Shown: positions 1 to 7,924 of the stretch, piece by piece
Numbering within the stretch: the stretch's first letter is position 1
Layout of the letters: every line of letters begins with the position of its first letter
IMG/VR virus record: IMGVR_UViG_3300047564_000564
Location: 1 to 51,880 of that record
DNA from: a virus
Strand: one strand, 5' to 3'
Length of the DNA: 51,880 nucleotides
Translations under genes and position numbers: made by a program
The notes under the pieces: model-generated
Told to the model about the DNA's origin: nothing
Seen by the model: only the letters and a program-made list of their open reading frames with translations
Database searches by the model: none

Positions 1-954
1 GGTAAGAACCATGGTTTGATCTTTGTTCTTGACTGGTCTGGTTCAATGCAGAATGTTCTCAAGGATACTGTCAAACAACTTCTCAATCTTGTTTGGTTCT
101 GTCGCAAAGTGAACATTCCTTTTGAAGTTTATGCATTCTCTAATGAATGGTTCCGTCAATGTGAAGATGCTGAAGACATTCCTTTCAGTTACCGCACTCT
201 TCTTCATCAGGAACCAATTGCAAATACTCTGGCTTTGACTGGGTTCTTCAATATGTTGAACTTCCTGTCTAGTAAAACCCGTGCAAAGGACTTCGAAAAT
301 CACTGTAAGTATCTCTATCTTCTTGCATCTAACCCTGGTGGTTATCCCCAACTGATGTTGTCTGGAACTCCCTTGAATGAAGCCCTGATTTCTCTGTACA
401 AACTGATCCCTCAGTTCAAAGAACGTCATGGTGTTGAGAAGTTGAACGCAATCATCTTGACTGACGGTGAAGCCCAATGCATTCCTTATATTGTCAACTA
501 TGATAATAACTATGGTTTCAACAGTATTACGGATCGTTGCGTTCTCCGTGATCGTAAACTGGGAACCACCTACAATATTCCTGGTCGATGGACTGGTCCC
601 ACTTCAGCTCTACTGAAGAACCTGCAAGATCGGTTCCCTGAAGTCAATCTTCTTGGTATTCGTATCCTTGGTGGTGGTGAACTTCGTCGTTATCTTTCAA
701 ATCAAAACCTAAAAAATGATGAAATTGAAAAAGCCATGACACAGTGGAAAAAGAACAAGTCTGCGACTGTTGTGGGTGTTCAGGGTTACACCAAATACTT
801 TGCAATGTCCTCTAGTTCTATTGGTAATGATAGTGAGTTTGAAGTCGCAGACAATGCAACCAAGTCTCAAATCAAGAGTGCATTCACAAAATCACTGAAG
901 TCCAAGAAACTGAACAAGAAAATCCTGAGTGAATTCGTGGAGGTTATCGCATGA
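1..954 (+). CDS. von Willebrand factor A (vWA) domain protein, CobT-like, 5' end outside window
   Basis: The reading frame is open from base 1 (GKNHG before LIFVLDWSGSM), so the gene starts upstream of the window. The metal-ion-dependent adhesion site is clear: DWSGS at the start of the visible part and a later ILTDGE strand. The first residues resemble the vWA domain of CobT-type cobaltochelatase subunits and of vWA partners of MoxR ATPases. A CobS-like AAA+ ATPase follows two genes downstream, so the two may act as an ATPase-vWA pair. The stop overlaps the next start by 4 bases. The cobaltochelatase role is inferred; the vWA fold is well supported. Confidence 0.8.
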   Translation, partial: GKNHGLIFVLDWSGSMQNVLKDTVKQLLNLVWFCRKVNIPFEVYAFSNEWFRQCEDAEDIPFSYRTLLHQEPIANTLALTGFFNMLNFLSSKTRAKDFENHCKYLYLLASNPGGYPQLMLSGTPLNEALISLYKLIPQFKERHGVEKLNAIILTDGEAQCIPYIVNYDNNYGFNSITDRCVLRDRKLGTTYNIPGRWTGPTSALLKNLQDRFPEVNLLGIRILGGGELRRYLSNQNLKNDEIEKAMTQWKKNKSATVVGVQGYTKYFAMSSSSIGNDSEFEVADNATKSQIKSAFTKSLKSKKLNKKILSEFVEVIA

Positions 955-1481
955 ACATCTTCGTCACTGATCCAAGTCCCCGTGTTTCTGCCAGGGTTCT
1001 TCCTGACAAACACATTGTCAAGATGCCTTTGGAGAGTTGTCAAATGCTCTCCATCATTTTCTCTAAGTGGTATTATGACTGGGGTACAATCAACAAACTT
1101 GATGGTACGCCATACAACACTGTAAAGGGTGCATTTCGTAATCACCCTTGTACTCAGTGGGCTGCAGAAAATATCTACAACACTGCATGGTTGATCATGC
1201 ATGGAACTTCTCTTGCTTATGAGTATTATCTTCGATATGGTAAAGTGCATTCATGCACTAAGACTTTGTTTGAAGCTAAAAAACTTTTTCATCGCAAAAC
1301 TGGTAAACCAATTACTTGTTATGGTATGGCGGATAACTTTGCCCGTGCAATGCCTGACGAATGGAAGTTCGATGATAGTATAGATACTTTTACCGCGTAC
1401 AAGTTGTATATCAACTCCAAGCCTTGGGTCGCGGAAAACTATCTTCGCAATCCTGAACGTAAACCAGAGTGGATATCTTAG
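951..1481 (+). CDS. Conserved cyanophage protein of unknown function
   Basis: A 176-residue protein that begins at an ATGA overlap with the vWA gene. It has conserved-looking blocks: DKHIVKM near the start, then NHPCTQW and EYYLRYGKVH. I remember proteins of this type in many T4-like phages, without an experimentally known role. The DKH...E and HP...W layout loosely recalls small DNA glycosylases of the pyrimidine-dimer type, but the likeness is too weak to assign. No signal peptide or membrane segment is visible. It lies between the vWA and CobS-like genes. Confidence 0.6.
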   Translation: MNIFVTDPSPRVSARVLPDKHIVKMPLESCQMLSIIFSKWYYDWGTINKLDGTPYNTVKGAFRNHPCTQWAAENIYNTAWLIMHGTSLAYEYYLRYGKVHSCTKTLFEAKKLFHRKTGKPITCYGMADNFARAMPDEWKFDDSIDTFTAYKLYINSKPWVAENYLRNPERKPEWIS

Positions 1482-1978
1482 AGAGACCTTGTTATCAAAA
1501 AGGTGCAAGTGAGTGGGTTGTTATCAAAAAAGACATTCTTCACTATCACAAAATTCCATATACTATCAGTACAATCCTTGAGTGTTCACGGAGACTGAGG
1601 GAATGCCTTACTCCAGATCTTCTTACTAAGAAGTATCGTGTTGAGAATGAAACCAATCCCATGTACGGGCATTGTTACCATGCAACTCAGGCTATGTATT
1701 ATCTCCTTGACACTGACACTCTAGATCCTATGAGTGCCAGAGATTACAGAGGAGATCTACACTGGTGGTTAAGAGATCGTGAGAATGGCTTTGTGATTGA
1801 CATGACAGCGGATCAATACTATTCAGTTGGTAAAGAACCACCACATAACAAAGGTAAAGTCTCTAAGTGGTATGGATGGAAACACAGACCGCACAAGAGA
1901 ACCATGGTTCTCATGATGAAAATGCAAGAGGACGCCCGTATGGACAGTTGGGCGGCTGACCACCTGACCCCCTCCTAG
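1469..1978 (+). CDS. Hypothetical protein with a possible Cys-His-Asp triad
   Basis: A 169-residue frame starting at GTG 1469, overlapping the previous gene by 13 bases. The only internal ATG near the front would remove a third of the protein, so GTG is preferred, though not certain. GHCYHATQAMYYLL is followed by LHWWLRDR and then VIDMTADQY. The order Cys, His, Asp fits a papain or transglutaminase-like fold, but this is inference from motif order alone. The stop codon lies inside an intrinsic terminator, so this is the last gene of its transcription unit. Confidence 0.55.
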   Translation: MDILERPCYQKGASEWVVIKKDILHYHKIPYTISTILECSRRLRECLTPDLLTKKYRVENETNPMYGHCYHATQAMYYLLDTDTLDPMSARDYRGDLHWWLRDRENGFVIDMTADQYYSVGKEPPHNKGKVSKWYGWKHRPHKRTMVLMMKMQEDARMDSWAADHLTPS

Positions 1979-1987
1979 GGGGTTTTT
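1967..1987 (+). terminator. Intrinsic terminator after the vWA block
   Basis: ACCCCC (1967-1972), a 5-base loop, GGGGGT (1978-1983), then a T run to 1987. The hairpin includes the TAG stop of the upstream gene. Confidence 0.8.
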
Positions 1988-2027
1988 CCGTGTATATTAC
2001 ATACATACCAATGAGGGTTTCAACCAA

Positions 2028-3104
2028 ATGTCCAACAACATCATCGACGCTCTGCGTGATACCTACGGTGATAAGATCACTTCTGGTGATGTTCGTGGGT
2101 ACTGTGCCGCCAATGGCATCTCCTACCCTACTGTGACCAAACGACTTGATCAATATAAAATTTCCCGTGGTAAGTGGGACCTGACTATTCAAGAAGCCCG
2201 TCAACAACTTGAAAAAACTGTCACCGCACCTGCGGTAGTTCCTCCTATCGAACAAAATCTTATCCCTGAAAAAGATGATACCTTCGTCAAGTTTGGTAAC
2301 TTTGGTGATATTAAAAAAATTATTCAGTCCCGTCTTTTCTATCCTGCGTTCATTACGGGTCTGTCGGGTAATGGTAAAACGTTCTCGGTTGAACAAGCTT
2401 GTTCTCAACTTGGTCGGGAACTGATCCGTGTAAACATTACGATTGAGACTGATGAAGATGATCTGATCGGTGGTTTCCGTCTCATCGATGGTAATACTGC
2501 ATGGCACAATGGCCCCGTGATTGAAGCTCTTGAACGTGGAGCCATTCTTCTTCTGGATGAGATCGATCTGGCTTCTAACAAGATCCTTTGTCTTCAATCT
2601 ATTCTGGAAGGTAAGGGTGTCTTTCTGAAGAAGATCGGTCGTTGGGTCAAACCTGCACCTGGTTTCAATGTGATTGCAACTGCAAACACTAAGGGTAAGG
2701 GTAGTGATGATGGTCGTTTCATCGGAACTAACGTTCTCAACGAAGCTTTCCTTGAACGTTTCCCTGTGACCCTTGAACAACAGTATCCTTCTCCTAAGAT
2801 CGAACAGAAGATCCTTGAGGGTATCTCTCTTGATCTGGGTGTGGAAGATCGTGACTTCTGTGTTCGTCTTTGTGACTGGGCCGATATCATCCGTCGCACT
2901 TTCTACGATGGTGGTATTGAAGAGATCATTTCCACCCGTCGTCTGGTTCACATTATCCGTGCCTACTCTATCTTTGGTGACAAGGTTAAAGCCATTCAGG
3001 TTTGTCTCAACCGATTTGATGACGAAACCAAGGGTGCATTCCTTGATTTGTATGACAAGGTTGACGAAAACGTTGACATCAAGGCCACCGATGAGGTACA
3101 ATAA
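2028..3104 (+). CDS. cobS: CobS-like AAA+ ATPase
   Basis: A 358-residue AAA+ ATPase of the MoxR/CobS type. Walker A is GLSGNGKT (residues 111-118) and Walker B ILLLDEID (173-180); the N-terminal about 60 residues look like a small DNA-binding-type or CobS N domain (SYPTVTKRL). CobS is the ATPase of aerobic cobaltochelatase, which inserts cobalt during vitamin B12 synthesis, and cobS is a recurrent auxiliary gene in cyanomyoviruses. The vWA gene upstream is a plausible CobT-like partner. The gene starts 40 bases after a terminator, so it begins a new unit, but no strong promoter is visible there. Confidence 0.85.
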   Translation: MSNNIIDALRDTYGDKITSGDVRGYCAANGISYPTVTKRLDQYKISRGKWDLTIQEARQQLEKTVTAPAVVPPIEQNLIPEKDDTFVKFGNFGDIKKIIQSRLFYPAFITGLSGNGKTFSVEQACSQLGRELIRVNITIETDEDDLIGGFRLIDGNTAWHNGPVIEALERGAILLLDEIDLASNKILCLQSILEGKGVFLKKIGRWVKPAPGFNVIATANTKGKGSDDGRFIGTNVLNEAFLERFPVTLEQQYPSPKIEQKILEGISLDLGVEDRDFCVRLCDWADIIRRTFYDGGIEEIISTRRLVHIIRAYSIFGDKVKAIQVCLNRFDDETKGAFLDLYDKVDENVDIKATDEVQ

Positions 3105-3127
3105 GAAATGTAGCTCTATATGATGTG

Positions 3128-3604
3128 ATGACTGACGAAGAGTTTATCATGAACCACGGGGGGTATGACTACACTCCCCTCCGTATTGACAAACAGGAAA
3201 CACCAGATGGAAATGTTTTCACTATGAAAGTTGATGATGGTATGCGACCATGGGGTCATAGTGACCTTGAATATCTTGCAAACATGAATAAAGAAACAAA
3301 CCAGAACGGCTTCTGGAAATACCAAGAAGACAAAACACTTAAAGAAATCGAACAATATCTCACAAGTACATATCACCAACACTACACTTCTCAAGAATCC
3401 AAAACTCAAACTCTGGATTTGATTGAGAGTATCGGTGATGCCGAACCTTTCACTAGGTCCAACGCAATTAAATATCTCTCACGTTTTGGTAAGAAGGGTG
3501 GTAAGTCTAGACTTGACATCCTGAAAGCCATCCACTATTGTATTCTCCTCTACCACTTCTCTGGTCTTCACAATGAGCGCAAAGACACCTATGAAACTTT
3601 CTAG
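3128..3604 (+). CDS. DUF3310 (SaV-like) domain protein
   Basis: 158 residues from ATG 3128 (an in-frame GTG lies at 3125). The C-terminal half has the DUF3310 signature: HYTSQ, then DLIESIGDAEPF, NAIKYLSRFGKKGG and DILKAIHYCILLYHF. The family is widespread in phages and was described as a possible nucleotide-kinase-associated domain; its biochemical role is unclear. The N-terminal half is unassigned. It overlaps the sliding clamp gene, which suggests co-expression with the replication genes. Confidence 0.7.
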   Translation: MTDEEFIMNHGGYDYTPLRIDKQETPDGNVFTMKVDDGMRPWGHSDLEYLANMNKETNQNGFWKYQEDKTLKEIEQYLTSTYHQHYTSQESKTQTLDLIESIGDAEPFTRSNAIKYLSRFGKKGGKSRLDILKAIHYCILLYHFSGLHNERKDTYETF

Positions 3605-4253
3605 TAACACCACCAACATCCTCAAGAACTTCTCCCAGATCAATCAGTCGATCCTGATCAAACAGGGTAACAAACTGAAGACCATCTCTGTGATGAAGAA
3701 CATTCTTGCAGAAGCTGAGATTGAGGAAGAGTTTGAGAAGGACTTTGCGATCTATGATCTCAACCAGTTCCTGAGTGGTCTGTCTCTGTACGATGCACCT
3801 GATCTTGAGTTTGGTGAAAGTTATCTCACTATTCGTGATGGTCGTCGTCGTGCAAAATACTTCTTCGCAGATCCTGATGTAATCGTTTCTCCTCCTGAGA
3901 AAGAGATCTCCCTTCCTTCCCGCGATGTTTGTTTCTCTGTTGCAACTCAACAGTTGGACAAACTCCTCAAGGCTGCTGCAATCTATCAGGTTCCTGACCT
4001 GTCTGCAATTGGTCGCAATGGTAAGGTTGAACTGGTTGTTCGTGACAAGAAGAACGATACTTCTCACGAATTCAGTGAGGAAGTTGGTGAGACTGAAGAT
4101 GACTTCGTGTTCAACTTCAAGGTCGAGAACATCAAGATCATTCCTGGTACTTATGACGTTGTGATCTCCTCCAAACTCCTTGCAGAGTTCACCAATAAGA
4201 ATACTGACCTGAAATACTATATCGCTCTGGAGCCTGACTCCACTTATAATTGA
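3591..4253 (+). CDS. 45: DNA polymerase sliding clamp gp45
   Basis: 220 residues. The trimeric ring clamp tethers gp43 polymerase to DNA and, in T4, also activates late transcription. Recognised from the N terminus KLSSNTTNILKNF, which matches the T4 gp45 start pattern, and from AIYDLNQFL and the C-terminal VALEPDS-like end (IALEPDSTYN). An upstream ATG at 3573 would add six residues; 3591 is preferred because T4 gp45 starts at this point. It overlaps the upstream gene by 14 bases and shares TGATG with speD. The late promoters in this window fit gp45-dependent late transcription. Confidence 0.93.
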   Translation: MKLSSNTTNILKNFSQINQSILIKQGNKLKTISVMKNILAEAEIEEEFEKDFAIYDLNQFLSGLSLYDAPDLEFGESYLTIRDGRRRAKYFFADPDVIVSPPEKEISLPSRDVCFSVATQQLDKLLKAAAIYQVPDLSAIGRNGKVELVVRDKKNDTSHEFSEEVGETEDDFVFNFKVENIKIIPGTYDVVISSKLLAEFTNKNTDLKYYIALEPDSTYN

Positions 4254-4588
4254 TGAAACATATCCTGTTTACCCTCAAAGAATGCAACACAATATTGTTG
4301 GATGATGAGGAGTTTATCAGGGACACCCTGTATGTTGCCTCTAGGAAGTGCAATTCAACTTTGTTGGCTTTGAACTCTCACAAGTTCCAACCTCAGGGTG
4401 TCACTGCCCTTGCAATGCTTGCAGAAAGTCACATCAGTATCCATACCTGGCCTGAAAAAGGGATGGCTGTATGTGACGTTTTCACCTGTGGGGATCACAC
4501 AAATCCCCAGGATGGTGTAGACTACATGAAGGATGTCCTGGAGGCCCAGGACATTGTTTCAAACGAATTTATTCGTCCACTTGAGTGA
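4253..4588 (+). CDS. speD: S-adenosylmethionine decarboxylase proenzyme
   Basis: 111 residues, the size of the prokaryotic class 1b enzyme. It makes decarboxylated AdoMet for spermidine synthesis after self-cleavage creates a pyruvoyl cofactor. The cleavage site is Glu58-Ser59 in LAESHISIHTWPE, with catalytic His64 and Cys79 in VFTCGD. The spacing (Ser, +5 His, +20 Cys) equals that of the characterised Thermotoga enzyme. ATG 4253 shares one base with the clamp stop; the TTG one codon upstream is less likely. speD is a known auxiliary gene of cyanomyoviruses; polyamines may serve DNA packaging. Confidence 0.93.
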   Translation: MKHILFTLKECNTILLDDEEFIRDTLYVASRKCNSTLLALNSHKFQPQGVTALAMLAESHISIHTWPEKGMAVCDVFTCGDHTNPQDGVDYMKDVLEAQDIVSNEFIRPLE

Positions 4589-4594
4589 TTATTG

Positions 4595-5542
4595 ATGTCT
4601 CGTAATGATTTCCTTTGGGTCGAAAAGTATCGCCCCAAAACCATTGAAGATTGCATTCTCCCTGCATCGATCAAGAAGACATTCCAAGAGTTTCTTGATG
4701 CAGGGGAACTGCCTAATCTACTTCTTGCGGGTCCTGCAGGTGTAGGTAAAACCACAGTTGCACGGGCCCTTTGTGAACAACTAGGGTGTGATTACATTGT
4801 AATTAATGGATCAGATGAAGGACGTTTTCTTGACACGGTACGGAACCAGGCCAAAAACTTTGCATCGACCGTTTCACTTTCTTCAAGTGCTAAACACAAA
4901 GTCATCATTATTGATGAGGCTGACAACACAACCCACGATGTTCAACTCCTCCTACGGGCGAACATTGAGACGTTTTATGGTAACTGCAGGTTTATTTTCA
5001 CCTGTAACTACAAAAACAAAATCATTGAACCCCTTCACTCCCGTTGTGCAGTCGTTGAGTTCTCCATTCCTGGTAAATCAAAACCAACGATTGCAGGTAG
5101 TTTCTTCAAGAGGGTTTGTTCCATCTTGGATACGGAAAGTGTCACGTATGATCAAAAGGTTATTGCAGAACTGATCAACAAACATTTCCCAGATTGGCGT
5201 CGTGTTCTAAATGAATTGCAACGTTATTCTGTCAGCGGTACGATTGATAGTTCTATCCTTGCAGAGTTCTCCGACGTTAAAGTAAATGATCTCATTAAAA
5301 ACCTTAAAGAGAAGGACTTCGCTGAAGTTCGTAAATGGGTCGTTAATAATCTGGACAATGATCCTAGTGTATTACTGCGTCGCGTTTACGATGCTCTTTA
5401 TAATGCCGTTGAAGGTCCTTCCATTGCTGCTGCTGTCCTCATTATTGCTAAGTATCAGTATCAGATTGCCTTCGTTGCGGACCAAGAAATTAACCTTCTG
5501 GCGGCATTAACTGAAATCATGGTTGAGTGTAACTTCAAATGA
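4595..5542 (+). CDS. 44: Clamp loader ATPase subunit gp44
   Basis: 315 residues from ATG 4595 (TTG 4592 is also in frame). A clamp-loader AAA+ ATPase that opens and loads gp45 together with gp62. Walker A is GPAGVGKT (46-53), Walker B IIIDEAD (104-110), and the arginine-finger SRC motif is at 149-151. The N terminus FLWVEKYRPKTIEDC is typical of RFC and T4 gp44. The partner gene 62 is not adjacent as in T4 but about 4.7 kb away, separated by two unknown genes and the lysis-type cassette. Confidence 0.95.
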   Translation: MSRNDFLWVEKYRPKTIEDCILPASIKKTFQEFLDAGELPNLLLAGPAGVGKTTVARALCEQLGCDYIVINGSDEGRFLDTVRNQAKNFASTVSLSSSAKHKVIIIDEADNTTHDVQLLLRANIETFYGNCRFIFTCNYKNKIIEPLHSRCAVVEFSIPGKSKPTIAGSFFKRVCSILDTESVTYDQKVIAELINKHFPDWRRVLNELQRYSVSGTIDSSILAEFSDVKVNDLIKNLKEKDFAEVRKWVVNNLDNDPSVLLRRVYDALYNAVEGPSIAAAVLIIAKYQYQIAFVADQEINLLAALTEIMVECNFK

Positions 5543-6063
5543 CCTACATCACCAAGGAAGACATCAATAAATTTGGTTCATACAAAGATCGCAATAATCA
5601 CTTTGATGATGAACTTGATATTGATGTCTTCATTGCATTTCTTAAGACTGTATACATAGATGGTAATGTAGAGTACAAGAAAAAACCTTTCGGTGACTAT
5701 GGTGTAGATCTTGGTGTTTACATCGATGGAAAACTTTCTTTTACTGTTGATGTAGAAAGGTGGAGTGCTTGGAAAGATGAGTGGCCTAATTTCTATTCTC
5801 ACATCAGTTTCCTTGGTAGAAAAGAAAAATTCCTAAAGAGAAAAGAAAACTTTGTAATGGTCTATTTCAATTATGACCGTACAAAGTTTATTTGCGTAGA
5901 TAGGAAAGATATAGTAAAATATCCTACAATTGATAGACATACCAAAGGTAAACTTGATCGTATCAAGAAACTACCTTTTGATGTTGGTCGTCTCTATGGA
6001 TCAAATCTAACCGAAAGAGAAAAGACCCTATTTAAAAACTATAAGGTTCGTGAAATCAAATGA
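5539..6063 (+). CDS. Conserved hypothetical protein, possible PD-(D/E)XK-like fold
   Basis: 174 residues, overlapping gene 44 and the next gene by 4 bases each. A core of the form GDYGVDLGVYIDGK followed by FTVDVERW (D57, D71, E73) resembles the acidic centre of PD-(D/E)XK nucleases, but the expected lysine is replaced by arginine, so catalysis is uncertain. Then come several basic stretches (KEKFLKRKENF). I recall similar proteins next to clamp loader genes in other cyanophages, without known function. Confidence 0.55.
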   Translation: MTYITKEDINKFGSYKDRNNHFDDELDIDVFIAFLKTVYIDGNVEYKKKPFGDYGVDLGVYIDGKLSFTVDVERWSAWKDEWPNFYSHISFLGRKEKFLKRKENFVMVYFNYDRTKFICVDRKDIVKYPTIDRHTKGKLDRIKKLPFDVGRLYGSNLTEREKTLFKNYKVREIK

Positions 6064-7211
6064 TCTTAAGTGAGAACGATGCAGTGTATGCTGCAGACAA
6101 ATTCATCAATTACTTTTCCAACATGGATCGTATTGATGAGTATCTTCGCAATGTGAAGATTGAGAGAGTTCTCAATCGTAGTCCTCTGTCAAACTTCTAT
6201 GAGGAAGAGGATACTCATGGTATGTTCACGGCTTTTGACATGCATCCAGAGGACATGGATATCGCATGTTATGAAGCTGTAGATCTCAAGAAGACCAGTG
6301 GAAAGGTGTCTGGTATTCGTTCTCTTAAAGAGTTCAATGAGAAACTCCAGATCACTACCTCTCACGCAATTGAGGATAGTGTTCCTGGTAAGTCTCTCAA
6401 GTGGATGGTAGTTGAAAAAAATACCAATACTATCCTTGGTTTCTGTCGTTTCGGTTCTCCCACAATCAATTCCAAACCACGCAATGAGTGGTTGGGTCAA
6501 ACTCCAGATCTGACGATCTTCAATCGTCATGCGATCATGGGGTTTATCATTGTGCCTACTCAACCCTTTGGATACAATTATCTTGGAGGTAAACTCCTTG
6601 CAATGTTGTGTTGTACCCATGAAGTTCGTGAGTTGTTAAACTCCAAGTATGATGCAAACATCTGTCATTTTGAGACTACTTCTCTCTATGGTTCTACCAA
6701 GAGTGCATCTCAGTATGATGGTTTGAAACCAATCATGAGATACAAAGGTCTCACTGACAGTAACTTCACTCCTCTTCTTCATGACCATATCTTCAAAGAT
6801 TTGAACAAGTGGTTCATTGAGAGGAACAATGGTGAGGGTCTTGTCAAGGCTGATGCATCTAGCCGTAAACTCAAGACACAACAACGCATGATTGCAATCA
6901 TAAAGAAGTCTCTCTCTGGTGATAAACTCAAAGAGTTTGTGGATGCAATTGCAAGTGCAACCGCATTGACTGAGAAGAAACGTACATACTTTTCTGATTA
7001 TGGTTTTGCAAATGTTCGTGAGGTTCTTCGTGGTGAAGATACTCAGTTGGTAGAAAACCCACAGAACTTTGATAAGTTCTACATGGAGAATGTGGTTGAG
7101 AAGTGGAAGAAGATGGCTGCAAAACGTTATGCCAAGTTAAAGGAAGAGGGTAATCTCCGTACAGAATTGGAGGTTTGGACCAAAGATATGGAGATTGATA
7201 TCATTCGATAA
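6060..7211 (+). CDS. DruA/DUF4338-like protein
   Basis: 383 residues. The middle part shows a pattern I associate with DUF4338, the family of DruA from the Druantia defence system: GFCRFGSP, R..WLGQTPDL, then GFIIVPTQPFGYNYLGGKLL and FETTSLYG. The VPTQPFGYNYLGGKLL segment also resembles the acyl-CoA loop of GNAT acetyltransferases, which is the main alternative. The C-terminal third is charged and helical. It is the last gene before a late promoter. Family membership is moderately supported; the role in the phage is unknown. Confidence 0.55.
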   Translation: MILSENDAVYAADKFINYFSNMDRIDEYLRNVKIERVLNRSPLSNFYEEEDTHGMFTAFDMHPEDMDIACYEAVDLKKTSGKVSGIRSLKEFNEKLQITTSHAIEDSVPGKSLKWMVVEKNTNTILGFCRFGSPTINSKPRNEWLGQTPDLTIFNRHAIMGFIIVPTQPFGYNYLGGKLLAMLCCTHEVRELLNSKYDANICHFETTSLYGSTKSASQYDGLKPIMRYKGLTDSNFTPLLHDHIFKDLNKWFIERNNGEGLVKADASSRKLKTQQRMIAIIKKSLSGDKLKEFVDAIASATALTEKKRTYFSDYGFANVREVLRGEDTQLVENPQNFDKFYMENVVEKWKKMAAKRYAKLKEEGNLRTELEVWTKDMEIDIIR

Positions 7212-7213
7212 TT

Positions 7214-7220
7214 CTAAATA
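7214..7220 (+). promoter_or_regulatory. Late promoter CTAAATA
   Basis: CTAAATA 22 bases before the ATG at 7242. It matches the T4-type late -10 element (TATAAATA family) and sits at the junction into the lysis-type cassette. Confidence 0.6.
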
Positions 7221-7241
7221 GACTAGCCATATTCTCAACAT

Positions 7242-7913
7242 ATGACATTAGATCTTCATAACTTTTTCAAGTATTATGATGATGGTAATGCGAACCATGT
7301 AGCTGCAGTTCAATGGCTGGAAGATAATCTTCCTGCACAGTTCATGGATGACTCTGAGACTGAGTGGATTGGAATTTATAGAACTAAGCCACCTACACCA
7401 GAAGTTCTTGCAGTTCCGTATTACAATCAAGTAGATAACTACAGAGATGCTCATAGAACTTGTAACAGTTCTTCCTGTGCAATGTGTTTGTCATTCCTCA
7501 AGCCTGGTTCCATTAAAGGTGACGACGAATACGTCAAGAAGGTATTCGAAATCGGTGATACAACTGACCATGCAGTGCAGACCAAAGTCCTTGCTGCGTA
7601 TGGTGTTAAGTCACATTTCAGCTACAACCTTTCATTCAGTGATATTGATAAGAGCCTTGACGCTGGTAAACCAGTAGTCATTGGTATTCTTCACCGTGGA
7701 TCACTGACCAATCCTACTGGTGGCCACATGTGTGTGGTAATTGGTAAGACCCCAGATGGAAAGGGATACTATATCAATGATCCATATGGTTCTCTCAATG
7801 ATAACTATACTGGTCCAGTGACAAATGGTAAGAAGACCATTTACACCAAAGCCGTTCTCAAACATCGTTGGTGCCCTGGTGGTAACGATGGTTGGGGTAG
7901 AATTTTTGACTGA
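7242..7913 (+). CDS. C39-like cysteine peptidase with N-terminal DLHNFF module
   Basis: 223 residues. Residues 4-47 (DLHNFFKYYD ... GIYR) form a module shared with the next gene. The rest matches the papain-like C39-type peptidase pattern: Cys79 in NSSSCAMCL, His162 in GGHMCVVIG and Asp180 in INDPYG, in the right order for a catalytic triad. Such domains cleave peptides, and in phages they can act on cell-wall cross-links or on virion proteins. It begins the cassette behind a late promoter and lies 11 bases before the lysozyme gene, so a role in lysis or entry is inferred. Confidence 0.7.
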   Translation: MTLDLHNFFKYYDDGNANHVAAVQWLEDNLPAQFMDDSETEWIGIYRTKPPTPEVLAVPYYNQVDNYRDAHRTCNSSSCAMCLSFLKPGSIKGDDEYVKKVFEIGDTTDHAVQTKVLAAYGVKSHFSYNLSFSDIDKSLDAGKPVVIGILHRGSLTNPTGGHMCVVIGKTPDGKGYYINDPYGSLNDNYTGPVTNGKKTIYTKAVLKHRWCPGGNDGWGRIFD

Positions 7914-7924
7914 GGAGAAAACCA

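Noticed and set aside
1911-3101. A long open frame of 396 codons on the - strand opposite cobS.
   Set aside because: It mirrors the strongly supported AAA+ gene, has no recognisable domain, and all other genes are on the + strand.
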